From assembly GCA_037893225.1 (NCBI GenBank), contig JAZGUH010000056.1:1674001-1738000 (forward strand): a DNA stretch of 64,000 nt. Direction: 5' to 3'. The notes beneath the pieces were generated by a model that made no database searches, had not been told where the DNA came from, and saw only the letters and a list, made by a program, of their open reading frames with translations. Source of the DNA: Hippasteria phrygiana (lineage: Eukaryota; Echinodermata; Asteroidea; Valvatida; Goniasteridae). Every line of letters starts with the position of its first letter. Position 1 is the stretch's first letter. Position numbers and translations under genes: made by a program. This document shows positions 13,001 to 20,449 of the stretch, piece by piece.

Positions 13001-14973
13001 ATGCATTTGATACTCACTTTACATCTGTGACCGTCTCCTTTTTGATTTTCCGGGAGATGTATTTGTTTCTGTTGCCATAAGAAAACTTGAGAGACTTTCG
13101 TATTCTTCGTAGCCTCCGGGAACAGTAACTTCTGCACATAGTAAACAGAATATGGGAAATTTCTGCTTTATAAATGCTATATAAATGTTCACATAAATCA
13201 GCATTTTTTACTCTTTGTTTTCCTATCCCCTATACACACTAAACTTGACACAGGTCAGTGTTACAGTATTCTTAACAAAAAAAACACTTATTCCCAAATC
13301 CATTCATTTCTGAAAACTACAGCAAAAGCAATTGTTGTATACTACCTTTAATTAACCCTAACCCTAACCCTCCAGGGCACATTTTGGCTAGAAACCCTGC
13401 CAGACGCATCAGATTACATAGTTTGTCAAATTGACTTGGTTGCCGAGTGCAGCAAGGTGCAGCTGTGCATTTTGCTGCGTGTGGCAGTCAAGGGCATAAT
13501 TATGGTGTTTATCAGTGGTAGTGCAAGTGCCTTGCAAATTGCATCAATGTGCACCAGAGCTAGGCATCAAAGTTGCTGGGAAGCTACAATGTAGGTGGTT
13601 TGCCCAACCCACAACAATAGCTGGTTTGGCCTCAATTTCCATCAGTTTTGCTATGAACCTCACAACAGTATATATAACTGACTGCATTTTGCATTAAAAA
13701 TGCACCAGACTTTTTAACCTGATGCACTGTGCTACGTCTGGCATGGTTAGGGTTTTAAACAGCTTGTATCAACTCTGTTTAATAGTCATGTACATGAAAG
13801 TAGCCAATAATTCTTCAAAACTATATTTTGACAGACTGAGTTAAGTACTGTTCTTATGCTCTTTTGAGAAATTCCTTGTTCTACCAAACAAAAATAACAC
13901 CCTGTTGCATAAACTGGTGGAATGATTTCCTATAAAAACCACCAAAGTTCTTTTCACGAAAATGAAAACAAGAATTTTGATCGTTTATATTTTTGTATTA
14001 AACACATTTTTATAACAAGTTGAACTCGATATCCATTGCACGTTTCCTTCAAATGTCTGCATAGTATTGATAACAGACAAAGGCAGAGGGTATAAACACA
14101 TTTAACAAAAAAAAACCAAGCAGATGGCATGGATGGAGAACACGTCTAAGATTTAACTTTTCAATATGAACAAAGAAAACTGGCAGGAGCAGGATTCGAA
14201 CCTGCGACCTCCGGAATACCGTACCGGCCACTCTACCAACTGAGCTATCTTGCCCTATGTTGGCGGTCTCCCAAATTGTCAGTATCTTTGTTCAGGTGCG
14301 CTAGTCAGAAGTCATAAACCCAGAATGCCGTATAGCCAGGGATCACACCCGATTTTACGATACAACATAGGAAGCGACATCCTCGGGATCACTCATGAGG
14401 ATACGACTTCTTAACTTATAATTCGTCCAAAAAAGAACCACAAGTGAAACTGACTAGGTAAATATGAATCAATTTTCAAAGTGAACAAAGAAAACTGTCA
14501 GGAGCGGGATTCGAACCTGCGACCTTCGGAATACCGTACCGGCGCTTTACCAACTGAGCTACATTTATCTTGCCCTATGTTGGCGGTCTCCCAAATTGTC
14601 AGTTTTTCTTTGTTCAGGGGCGATAGTGAGAAGTTCACTTTGAAAATTATTCAAATTTGCCTAGTCAGTTTCTCTTGTGGTTTGTTTGACGAATAAGATT
14701 TAATCCCAACTCCCTAGGGTGTATGGAAATTCATATTAAAATTGGAGGATTCAGGACTATTAGGGTTAAAGATACATCTACATGTAGACATAAAAAAACA
14801 AAACTACTGAATTATTACACTACAAGGCTCATTTTCGATGACCTTTGTCAATACTCTGAAAAACTTAAAAAACGATCAGCCACTATGTGGTCGATCCTTG
14901 TCATACCTGTATCTTTGGTAGTCTCCATGTCTCAACCCGTGCTGCTGTTGAGATTCTTTGATTATCTGGAGCA
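988..14973 (-). CDS. SRP68: SRP68, signal recognition particle 68-kDa subunit (partial, nine exons)
   Basis: SRP68 binds SRP RNA as a heterodimer with SRP72 in the cytosolic signal recognition particle, which targets nascent secretory and membrane proteins to the ER. Nine exons in consistent phase give about 409 residues: 14907-14973, 13018-13131, 11674-11869, 10510-10592, 8955-9138, 3478-3567, 2169-2318, 1458-1706 and 988-1082. All have AG/GT borders and read in order along animal SRP68. Diagnostic stretches are HGLRHGDYQRY, YCSRRLRRIRKSLKF, QLKQESNTELRKRFHL, VEEITPNIRYCAYNIGDQSA and KPQDLIRIYDTILQ. The N-terminal RNA-binding region is nearly complete. Exon 1 with the start codon and the SRP72-binding C-terminus were not found. 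No frameshift or internal stop is seen, so this looks like a functional gene. Identification is from remembered family sequence, not a search. Confidence 0.95.
1458..1706 (-). CDS. SRP68: SRP68 exon
   Basis: 249 bp. It contains SSQYLYTYLMYIRLTKTIER, a low-complexity Pro/Thr/Ser linker, and then KPQDLIRIYDTILQ. The acceptor is CCTTTCAG and the donor is GTCAGT. Open frames extending past these borders run into the intron and are not coding. Confidence 0.95.
1750..1990. repeat. GGATTGAGG/TTAGGGTTAA-type repeat fragment
   Basis: Intronic sequence with recurring GAGGATTTTGGAGGAT-type words ends in TTAGGGTTAGGGTTAAG. The same vocabulary occurs at 3640-4135 and in the complete TTAA-flanked elements at 32822-33234 and 60499-61045. 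This is a decayed member of that family. Confidence 0.6.
2169..2318 (-). CDS. SRP68: SRP68 exon
   Basis: 150 bp, phase 0 at both ends. It encodes VRAFLLSCEENEKQLKSSSD, PESQMSIYESLLMECKDALQ and ILRDEVKADP. The acceptor is GTGAATAG and the donor is GTAAGC. Confidence 0.93.
2943..3413. repeat. MITE-like element with inverted GTGGCACA ends
   Basis: GTCGTCTAACGTGGC near 2967 is repeated inverted as GCCACGTTAGACGAC near 3165. A second, weaker inverted copy (GTGCCACATTAAAAGACTCC) lies near 3381. The whole reads as a fold-back element in the SRP68 intron between 2319 and 3477. No coding sequence is seen. Confidence 0.5.
3478..3567 (-). CDS. SRP68: SRP68 exon
   Basis: 90 bp, phase 0 at both ends. 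It encodes SLLAQTRERQALTLSEVTWR and GRLVPVKNEQ, matching the animal TQTRAKQ...WRGR segment. The acceptor is TTTTGCACAG and the donor is GTGATT. The intron before it is 5.4 kb, almost all of it one transposon. Confidence 0.93.
3640..4132. repeat. TTAGGGTTAA-type repeat fragment, interrupted by the Harbinger-like element
   Basis: The words CCTCCAAAATCC and GGATTGAGG recur here, and the stretch ends at GGGATTTAGGGTTAA. The 4.8-kb element that follows starts inside this terminal TTAA. Confidence 0.55.
4136..8934. mobile_element. 4.8-kb non-autonomous PIF/Harbinger-like DNA transposon
   Basis: The ends are perfect 19-bp inverted repeats, GGCGCCTTCGAAAAAAGGT at 4136 and its complement ending at 8934. 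They are flanked by the 3-bp direct repeat TAA (4133-4135 and 8935-8937). A TWA target duplication is the hallmark of PIF/Harbinger elements. Subterminal regions are packed with variants of CCGCGTTC and ACCGCGGTTT (4139-4375, 7880-7975, 8690-8790, 8880-8925). Internally, 6917-7170 is duplicated at 7188-7446, and a segment near 7840-7975 is repeated at 8655-8790. Short open frames inside show no transposase or Myb-like motif, so movement would need proteins from elsewhere. It fills almost all of one SRP68 intron. Confidence 0.8.
6917..7446. repeat. Tandem duplication inside the Harbinger-like element (about 270 bp, two copies)
   Basis: The two halves share GGGAATATTTATTTATGG, TCTGGACAGTG, ACCCCCACCAAAAAAGG and ATGCAGGATCGAAAAAAA in the same order, with small indels. 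Overlapping open frames here are by-products of the duplication. Confidence 0.75.
8955..9138 (-). CDS. SRP68: SRP68 exon
   Basis: 184 bp. It reads IYEKLASALNEEQRLLYIQR and VEEITPNIRYCAYNIGDQSA, ending KSGGIMSSNID. The acceptor is CTCCAAG and the donor is GTGAGT. The end of a 4.8-kb transposon lies only 17 bases inside the intron that follows this donor. Confidence 0.94.
9503..10042. repeat. 68-bp minisatellite, eight copies, in an SRP68 intron
   Basis: The unit starts AAGTCCAACACCCAGTACC. Copies begin at 9503, 9571, 9639, 9705, 9773, 9841, 9907 and 9975, giving lengths 68, 68, 66, 68, 68, 66, 68, 68. The 66-bp copies share the same loss (CCACCCGTG instead of CCACCCCTGTG), so the array has a three-unit higher-order pattern. 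Confidence 0.95.
10236..10278. repeat. Perfect 20-bp hairpin with 3-base loop
   Basis: The arm GCATATGAAAGAGTAATTGT (10236-10255) is followed by CAC and then by its exact reverse complement (10259-10278). It lies in an SRP68 intron. The stem is too short for an ordinary animal pre-miRNA. Confidence 0.9.
10510..10592 (-). CDS. SRP68: SRP68 exon
   Basis: 83 bp. It encodes AYCAWMKGTLYFEQEQWKE followed by CIKMFSTA, a TPR-like helical hairpin. The acceptor is TTTTCCCTAG and the donor is GTAAGG. It ends two bases into a Gln codon that the next exon completes. Confidence 0.93.
10812..10951 (-). pseudogene. LINE C-terminal remnant in SRP68 intron
   Basis: The minus strand reads GLRRTYILQIIDDLNSIGLQ, then HVQAVHAAQDRAGWHNVSSR, and stops. 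The pattern of basic residues, a short helix and then A-x-D-R-x-x-W is the usual tail of non-LTR retrotransposon ORF2 proteins after the reverse transcriptase. Only the tail is present. Unlike the tail upstream of the GPCRs it ends VRLK, so it is a different LINE. Confidence 0.65.
11046..11070. repeat. Poly-G tract
   Basis: A run of more than 20 G residues lies in an SRP68 intron. Its length in the assembly may be unreliable. Confidence 0.85.
11266..11650. repeat. Dispersed repeat shared with 23895-24120 and 24590-24900
   Basis: Its left part (AATCCTCGATCCTGATTGGT at 11279) recurs at 23908. The later part (TATTGC, CTATACACAAA, CGTGTACAGC, GTGGGACAC) is matched with drift at 24690-24880. This is a transposon-type repeat of unknown class, and the short open frames in it are not genes. 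Confidence 0.6.
11674..11869 (-). CDS. SRP68: SRP68 exon
   Basis: 196 bp. It reads FLYLPLICAERCWAYMMQLK and continues with QESNTELRKRFHLMARLLKA up to KLEAQ, one of the best conserved parts of the family. The acceptor is TTGGATAG and the donor is GTAAGC. Confidence 0.95.
12136..12322. repeat. 11-bp satellite CTTGTGATGGA, 17 copies
   Basis: Seventeen head-to-tail perfect copies run from 12136 to 12322. Degenerate relatives (TCCTTTCACAAG) lie just upstream at 11995-12020. Repetitive Ser/His/Gln open frames on the minus strand are translations of this array, not a protein gene. Confidence 0.97.
13018..13131 (-). CDS. SRP68: SRP68 exon
   Basis: 114 bp. It encodes SYCSRRLRRIRKSLKFSYG and then NRNKYISRKIKKETVTDV, the very basic segment of the RNA-binding domain. 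The acceptor is TATGTGCAG and the donor is GTGAGTA. The phase (1 base in, 2 bases out) matches both neighbours. Confidence 0.93.
13352..13755. repeat. TTAACCCTAACCC-ended MITE (decayed)
   Basis: The left end is TTAACCCTAACCCTAACCC and the right end near 13744 is GGTTAGGGTTTTAA. Both resemble the complete TTAA-target elements at 32822 and 60499. It lies in an SRP68 intron. Confidence 0.55.
14167..14294 (-). repeat. tRNA-like sequence in a small inverted-repeat element (copy 1)
   Basis: On the minus strand a tRNA-like sequence (about 14255 to 14182) has an A box (TAGCTCAGTTGGTAGAG) and a perfect B box (GGTTCGAATCC). It has a 5-bp T stem and a 7-bp acceptor stem with one mismatch. The anticodon arm is abnormal: 4 bp, no T before the anticodon, and an extra G before the arm. 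A functional tRNA is therefore doubtful. It is bracketed by the inverted words TGAACAAAGAAAACTG and CAGTATCTTTGTTCA. Confidence 0.7.
14415..14697 (-). mobile_element. Fold-back element with about 65-bp arms carrying a second tRNA-like copy
   Basis: The left arm 14415-14486 and right arm 14633-14697 are inverted copies at roughly 85-90% identity (both contain GAAACTGACTAGG and TTTTCAAAGTGAAC when read inward). The core 14482-14616 repeats the tRNA-like unit of 14167-14294, with normal spacing after the D arm. The A and B boxes are intact, and T is again missing before the anticodon-like triplet. It lies in an SRP68 intron. Confidence 0.75.
14907..14973 (-). CDS. SRP68: SRP68 exon (first one visible)
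   Basis: 67 bp. It reads LQIIKESQQQHGLRHGDYQR and then splits an Arg codon (AG|A) with the next exon. The acceptor is ...GAACAG and the donor is GTATGA. It starts with two bases of a split codon, so a further 5' exon carrying the start codon must lie at higher coordinates. I could not find that exon. Confidence 0.9.
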
Positions 14974-15309
14974 CTGTTCATGTCAAAGAGTTAAGGAAAT
15001 TGTTCTTTTTTCTAAAGGGTGATATCTGGAATCAGGTTCTCTAGACTTAAAATGACATGTTTTTAATTAACAATTTGAAAAGGAATTAATTAATCCTCCT
15101 ATGTTCAAATTACTTGTATGAAGAGTCATTGTATGAATCAAAATAAATCAACTGACTGTATTTGATTGATAAAAAACAAACGGTGCCCCTGTGGTACTGA
15201 TGATATGTTTTGATCACCAATACCTGCTGTAGTAAACGTGCCAGGTTTGGTTGCTGGTAGGAGACTAAACATTTTTGCATCCATTGAACAGTCATGACAG
15301 GAGAGAGTA

Positions 15310-15640
15310 GGGCTGTGCATCCGAACCGGGTACCCGGCCGCTAATGTCAGGAACCAGTTCAAGATTACGGAGTCGAATACCTGTAACCAAATTAACATGT
15401 TGACATAGTAATTTCTTAGACAATGAAGAACAAAGTTTGTGAATGTAATTTGTGAGGAATTATAAAAATGAAAATTGTATTAAAACAATGTGAGGAAAAT
15501 TATAAAACAAAACAGATGAATGTTTCCGACGCTTGCGAACATGCAATTTACACCATGAAGCTATAGAGCTCACTGTACAATGTACACACTTGCATCTTGC
15601 TGCACCAATGTGGTAGTAATAACGTGCACAACTTTACGAA
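15310..15640. repeat. hAT-like element fragment (AGGGCTGTGCATCC end)
   Basis: It starts AGGGCTGTGCATCCGAACCG and continues with a body also found at 19863-20700, 31513-31945 and 59215-59631 (shared words GGTAGT, AGAGCTCACTGTACA, TTGCATCTTGCTGCA). The right end is missing here. Confidence 0.65.
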
Positions 15641-15684
15641 TTTCCACAAATAAAGTTTTGGGATTGGCTTTCTTTAACAGATAA

Positions 15685-15742
15685 TTATAATATAATTATA
15701 ATTATAATTATAATTATAATAATTATAATATAATTATAATTT
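15685..15742. repeat. AT-rich (TAATTATAAT) microsatellite, tail of the SINE
   Basis: A run of ATAATTATAATTATA-type repeats sits at what would be the 3' end of the minus-strand SINE at 15745-16066. Confidence 0.8.
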
Positions 15743-15744
15743 GG

Positions 15745-16066
15745 AAGGCTAATCATCCTTACTCAGAGCTGGGATGCTGAATTGCGAAGGATGCAGCTAC
15801 AACGTGGTCGAGTCGCTGGCACGTAAAGGCGCCTCTGGCCACATCGACCCATATATGATAACGGAGCACAGCCAGAGATCGAAAGTGTTTGATTTTTCGG
15901 GAGGGAGGAAAGCCGGAGGAAAGCCGGAGGACCCGGAGAAAAACCCTCGTGGTACAGGGGAGAACCAACGCACAACTCTACTCACATATGGTTAGAGCCG
16001 GGAATCGAACCCGGGCCACATTGGTGAGAGGCGAGCGCTTTACGCACAAGCGACCCATGCCACCCA
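15745..16066 (-). mobile_element. tRNA-derived SINE
   Basis: On the minus strand the head is tRNA-like (GTCGCTTGTGCGTAAAGCG, then the B box GGTTCGATTCC at 16011-16001). A body follows with TTTTTCTCCGGGTCCTCCGG and GGCTTTCCTCC, then an A/T-rich simple repeat. The CTCCGG...TTTCCTCC core resembles conserved central domains described in several metazoan SINE families (for example Nin-DC). That assignment is from memory. Open frames of 60-160 codons here are not genes. Confidence 0.75.
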
Positions 16067-16069
16067 GAC

Positions 16070-17330
16070 TTTTCTTCAATTGGATAACCCATTCCCGAAC
16101 TACCCACAAATGCAAACCCCGCGAGGGGGGGGGGGGGGGAATAACCCATGGGAACTCTTATCCCCTCTCAATTGTTCCGTTTTTCTTTTTTTTTTTAAGA
16201 ATTTGTTTACATGATGATGGCCTGTCACCTGTTGTGTTTATATGTGTTCAGTTTGGACATGTAAAGGCTATCGAGAATGCCAATTGCCAGATTACAACAT
16301 ATTCTCAACACACTTTTAAACAAAAATATGTAAGAGGTCAATTTTTGAGTTATTGGTATATTAGTAAAATATAGACCTTGCACTTGACAATGCCGTTTTC
16401 TTTTTCTAAATCGGATATTCCAAAGCGAAGTTATTAAGATTTGAAATCGGACTGTCCGAAACATCAAAACTGAGACAGTAGCCTTTTGAGAAATAGCCCT
16501 TTCAGGTCGGACTTTAAACAAAACAAGTGGGTCAACAATGTTACCTTAGCAACGGGAATGCAGCAGCAAAGAAAATGGTCTATGGTTGATTTTCAAAGCA
16601 AAATTCATTTCCAAGCAAAATCTTGATTCTTGAACAAGGCATCATTTTGTGAAATTAACATGCCTCTCTAAAAGTGTTTCAAAAAATACTTTGTCGATGA
16701 AATATCAGTTAGAAACTTTTACACAACATTTTAAACATTTGTAGCATCATACATTGTATATTTCCAAAAATCTCAAAATCACCAACAATCACCACCAAGG
16801 CATTTTTAAGCTGTTCCCCCGTTCGTAGCTTTGCCCAATTCTGCCTGGTTTTGACATACTGCGTCACATATGATGCTAACAATCGGGGTAAAAGCTTGAC
16901 TTTCCCCCTATTAATAATAGCCACACTCCCAGACCACTGATTAGGGCCGGACTTCGCCACTGAAGTCACTTTGAATTGCAAAGTCTGAATTTGAAGTTGT
17001 TCTTTTCTGGCATAAATGCTTCATAAACTGTCTACAATTGTATAGCCCATAAAGAAGTAACACATCAAGTGACAATCCCTTAGTCTTTGGGCTTTGTGCC
17101 ATAACCATGACAACATGAATTATAGAAACAGTCTTCTCAACTCATGGTAGGGTTTCTATCAACAACAGAGTTGATTGCAAACTACCAATATTGCTCTCTG
17201 CTGTACCAGAGGACTGGTTTCTTTGTTTTGCTATTTAATAACACAAGATCAATTTCTAAGAGTAGACAGACTGTGTCATGACAAGTATGAAAGGAAATTA
17301 CATCTCGCCTGAAATTTTTAAGAAAGACGC
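16070..17330. other. No gene recognised; proximal flank of GPCR copy 1
   Basis: There is a poly-G tract at 16124-16139. From about 16970 the sequence becomes homologous to the 5' flanks of the other GPCR copies. The shared words AAGTGACAATC, TCTTTGGGCTTTGTG and CAAACTACCAATATTGCTC recur at 29610-29740 and 37850-37970. No exon of SRP68 was identified here, although exon 1 could be hidden. Confidence 0.5.
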
Positions 17331-17404
17331 TATTTGGATATTAAATGCATACACCCAGCCTTTCCAGTCTTAATTCATCACAGACATTTTTGGGTAAAAC
17401 CTAC

Positions 17405-18310
17405 GGAGACTGTTGTCAACTTAACCAAATTAAGTCCAATGCGGACAGCCGGTAAACTTGCCAAATTGTCAAATCGTCGACCGTTAACTTTAGCGAATGC
17501 TGAGCCGCATTTCTGCCTTTTTCTGCTATTTTTTGATCTACATGATGGGGATATATCCTAGAAATGATCAGGAGTTTGATTGTCGCTTCATGTTTATTCG
17601 GAATAAAACACAAATGGCACTGGCATACACAATGAAATGCATGTAAATTTAGCGCGATCTTCAAAACCACAGAGGACATGTCACTGCATAGTTTATCTGG
17701 CCAAGGACTTTCCGCGAGCCGTGTTATCCAAGTGTGGACGCACGGAAGAATAACTATAAGAATGTTAACAATCACGTACGGTAACTTTTGACAATAGTTA
17801 GTCCAATGCGAAATGTAGTGTACACGATTGGTAATCCTCCAATTTGTTTTTACTGAATTATTACAAAATACCTTACTAGACTGTAAGTTAATAGTAGTCT
17901 CAATCATCCTGTGAAATGATGGCACCAGGTGTGCTGTCGTTGTCAAGAAAAGTTGAAATTTATATCGTTTTCCAACGATTTCAAGCTGGAAATCTTTGGA
18001 AAACTGCCCTGTAGCCTTTATTTAGTCAAGGCGCGCGTGGCCACCCGGGCGAGGAGGGCGCCCTGGACATGCTGGCATTCGGGGTGCGTCACACGTCCAG
18101 GTAGCCATGCGCGCATTTACTAAAGGCTATCATCCGCCCGACGGTTGAAAACGAGCGCCGTTTTTGTCTCGTTTTTGTCTCGTTTTTTCCGCCATCCAAC
18201 AATGCAAAACTTTAAACAGGTCAGTGGAACGATATTTCCTCTAAAAATACTAACCCCCAAATACACCCATTTCTGAAAATTGCAACAATGACCAATCATG
18301 TACACTACCT
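17405..18310. other. Insertion specific to the GPCR copy 1 flank
   Basis: This segment separates blocks that are adjacent upstream of copies 2-6, so it is probably an insertion. A 176-codon minus-strand open frame (17416-17946) has no recognisable motif. The MITE at 18012-18129 lies within it. Confidence 0.45.
18012..18129. mobile_element. 118-bp MITE with TAGCCTTTA ends
   Basis: The left end TAGCCTTTATTTAGTCAAGG and right end (reverse complement TAGCCTTTAGTAAATGCGCG) form imperfect inverted repeats of about 30 bp around a GC-rich core. No coding content. Confidence 0.65.
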
Positions 18311-18389
18311 TTAACCGGCGATTTTGATGTTCGTCATCAAACGAAGAGTGAGACTTTATAGTGAAAACATAAGTTATTTGTTCAATCAA

Positions 18390-18590
18390 TTAATCATCCC
18401 GAGACCAGAGGCATAGGGGCGCCGTGACAGACAATTTGGCAGTCAGTGATCTCCACACCTCTCTGTCCTCGGACATACACAACAGGGCAGAGTGATTGAG
18501 TCCAGTCCAGGCTTTCAAGTTGTCCATCCAGGACTTTTTCTGTCTGCCATTGCAACGTCCTCCTCTACTGTTGAGGTTGACATAAAGGGA
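18390..18590 (-). pseudogene. LINE ORF2 C-terminal remnant upstream of GPCR copy 1
   Basis: The minus strand reads GRQKKSWMDNLKAWTGLNHS, then SEDREVWRSLTAKLSV, ending WSRDD and a stop. This is the tail typical of non-LTR retrotransposon polyproteins (basic G-R-x-K-K-S-W-x-D, then D-R-x-x-W). No reverse transcriptase remains. The same piece precedes all six GPCRs in antisense. Confidence 0.7.
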
Positions 18591-18821
18591 ATTTGCGAAC
18601 ATCGAAAATTTCTTCAAGAAATGTTCTTGCAGATCATGTTTAGAAAAATAGAGTTTTGCTAATGAAGTGAGCTGACATATGTGTACCACATGGTAACAAA
18701 GTTATATATAATGTAGGTTCCGTTATAAAGGATTTGGAAAACGGATGTGGATATTTTCTTACTTTGAAGGTGTTAATGTTACATTGGTAACAAGAAAGCT
18801 TTGTTCAAATACTCTGACCAA

Positions 18822-18836
18822 CTTCTTCAATTGCAG
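18822..18836 (+). promoter_or_regulatory. Putative 3' splice site just upstream of GPCR copy 1 start
   Basis: CTTCTTCAATTGCAG is a pyrimidine-rich acceptor 19 bases before ATG 18856. It suggests a separate 5' untranslated exon. It is conserved in copy 2 (AG at 30482-30483) but changed to CAC in copies 3-6. Confidence 0.45.
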
Positions 18837-18855
18837 TAACAAGCTACGAGACAAT

Positions 18856-19794
18856 ATGAATGTAACGAGTTTGAGCACACCTGACATCATCGCTGATGTG
18901 CCATTAACAACTCAACTGGACCCTGGCAACATTTTTGCCATCGTCCTGATAACACTCAACATCATTCTGGATGTCATTCTGAATCCACTATGCCTTGCTG
19001 CCCTTCATCGTGCCAGTGGCATACAAGAGACTACCAAGATATTCATGGCTTCGCTCACTGTTTCAGATCTCATTACAGGGCTTTTTGTTGCAGTCCCATG
19101 GTTGACGGAAAAGCTGGCCAGACGATGGCTGCTTGGCAATTTCCTGTGCACGGTGTACGTTGTTTTGTCCCCAACATTCTTTTCAATCAGCATTTTTTCC
19201 CTTTTGCTTTTAACAATTGATCGTTTTATAGCTATCGTCCACCCACTGCGATACCCAAGTCTGATGACACCACAAAGGTCGAAGGTTATTGCCACTCTCA
19301 CATGGATTGTTACATTTGTGGTATTTATCACTTTGCACGGAATAATTACAAATTCAACAGTATCAAAGCAGGGTATATGTACCACTGAGTGTAAATTTTG
19401 TACAATCGTTTTCTGCCTGCTCATAATTTCCCTTGCAGTCATCTTGATACTTTATCTACACATCCTACAAGTTGCTCGCTGTCAGGCCCGCCGCATTGCT
19501 GCTCAGAATTATGCCGGCAACCCTCCAGATGGACAGAACGTTCCGCAGCCAATCAGAACAAAGTCTGCAACGACCGTCCTGATCATAACCGCAGCCGTGT
19601 TCGTCTGCTGGACTCCTACGCTAATCGCTCTCATGTTACTCTTGCAAGAAACCATCCAGATTAACCACAGTTTTTCCAGCATCGCAGGCTCAATCTTTTT
19701 CACCAACAGCTGGCTGAATGTTGTCATCTATTACTGGAGGAATAGGGAGCTTCGGCAAGCATTGCACAGCTTGGTATCCTCATGCTGCAACTAA
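18856..19794 (+). CDS. Class A (rhodopsin-like) GPCR, copy 1
   Basis: An intronless 312-residue seven-helix receptor of the plasma membrane. TM1 is about 24-49 with N42, and TM2 about 60-82 with SD(69-70). TM3 is about 97-120 starting at the conserved Cys97 and followed by DRF and IVHPLRYPS. TM4 contains W149. TM5 is about 183-204 and lacks the usual Pro. TM6 contains FVCWTP. TM7 contains NSWLNVVIYYWRN, where the NPxxY proline is Val. An N-terminal NVT could be glycosylated, and the tail ends SSCCN with possible palmitoylated Cys. The ligand is unknown. I chose ATG 18856 because an upstream ATG (18745) is open only in this copy and a splice acceptor (CTTCTTCAATTGCAG) ends 19 bases before 18856. 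It differs from the other copies by a one-residue in-frame deletion before TM5 (TIVFCLL), VARCQ and PIRTKS. Confidence 0.9.
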   Translation: MNVTSLSTPDIIADVPLTTQLDPGNIFAIVLITLNIILDVILNPLCLAALHRASGIQETTKIFMASLTVSDLITGLFVAVPWLTEKLARRWLLGNFLCTVYVVLSPTFFSISIFSLLLLTIDRFIAIVHPLRYPSLMTPQRSKVIATLTWIVTFVVFITLHGIITNSTVSKQGICTTECKFCTIVFCLLIISLAVILILYLHILQVARCQARRIAAQNYAGNPPDGQNVPQPIRTKSATTVLIITAAVFVCWTPTLIALMLLLQETIQINHSFSSIAGSIFFTNSWLNVVIYYWRNRELRQALHSLVSSCCN

Positions 19795-19862
19795 CATTCA
19801 CTCAATGACCAATCTGATCTGAAGAAGTTCAATTGCTGAATCAGCAGAATGCATAGAAGTAC

Positions 19863-19927
19863 TAGGGCTGTGCATCCAAACCGGATACCCAAGTACCCAA
19901 CCGCTGATGTCAGGAACAGGTTCCAGA
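19863..19927. repeat. Left part of hAT-like AGGGCTGTGCATCC element, split by an insertion
   Basis: It starts TAGGGCTGTGCATCC 69 bases after the GPCR copy 1 stop. It continues after the inserted element at 20450-20700, and its right end (GGTACCTGATTCCTGTACTA) lies near 23430. The same element in uninterrupted form is at 31513-31945. Confidence 0.7.
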
Positions 19928-20449
19928 TAGGACTGTTCATTTCCGAATAATTTAGTATCCGATTATTCGAGACTGGGCTTGACCGAATATTCAAATATTC
20001 GATACTCGCCGATCAAGTCTTTCAGGCATCTGCTGCAACTGCATGCCGTGCCAGTAAAAAGTTGCGCACAAAGTACGCTGATGTTTTCTATGCGGCGATC
20101 GATATTATAGACCACCCGATGGACATTTTTTGCATTGTAACAAGATCATTATGAGTAAGTACATGTATAACGTTCTGATAACAAGAAACCAAACTCCAGC
20201 CTGAGTTTTTGCAATAACTATTTTAGAAGTGTAAAGGGTTTTTACGGTCAGGAACAATAAACCTCTGTCCACAAAAAATGCACCATTTGACACTGCTAAG
20301 CGCCATAACTTTTCTATTAAAATAGCATCAGAGTCGTATCTGAACGTGCATATACATTTTTTTTTATATATTCGAAAGGGCAAAAAGCTATTTAAATATT
20401 CGGTTGATGATCGAATATTCTAATATTCGCTATATTTGGGACAGCCCTA
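19928..20449. mobile_element. 522-bp non-autonomous hAT element with 8-bp target duplication
   Basis: The ends TAGGACTGTTC and ...GGGACAGCCCTA are inverted. The flanks carry the exact 8-bp duplication GTTCCAGA (19920-19927 and 20450-20457). The homologous sequence near 31576 has a single GTTCCAGA followed directly by TTATGG, which is the empty site. The interior shares sequence in inverse orientation with 31946-32165. Confidence 0.88.

Noticed and set aside
13352..13380. Interstitial telomere repeats (CCCTAA)n
   Set aside because: Only two or three units, and at all sites they coincide with the ends of a TTAA-target MITE family.
14182..14255. Functional tRNA gene
   Set aside because: The conserved T before the anticodon is missing in both copies, the anticodon stem is 4 bp, and one copy has an extra base. 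Kept as a tRNA-like repeat.
15110..15295. Candidate first exon of SRP68
   Set aside because: The frame does not resemble the SRP68 N-terminus, and no acceptor/donor fit was found.
15774..16374. Protein-coding frames of 60-161 codons
   Set aside because: They lie on and around the SINE and its flanking homopolymers.
17416..17946. 176-codon minus-strand frame upstream of GPCR copy 1
   Set aside because: No motif, absent from other copies, and located in a probable insertion. A single open frame of this length is not enough.
18745..18855. Upstream start (MWIFSYF...) for GPCR copy 1
   Set aside because: The extension is interrupted in the other copies and crosses a likely splice acceptor. The ATG at 18856 is shared by all six.
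19005..19442. 145-146 codon minus-strand frames opposite each GPCR
   Set aside because: They are exact antisense shadows of the receptor coding sequence, with no motif of their own.
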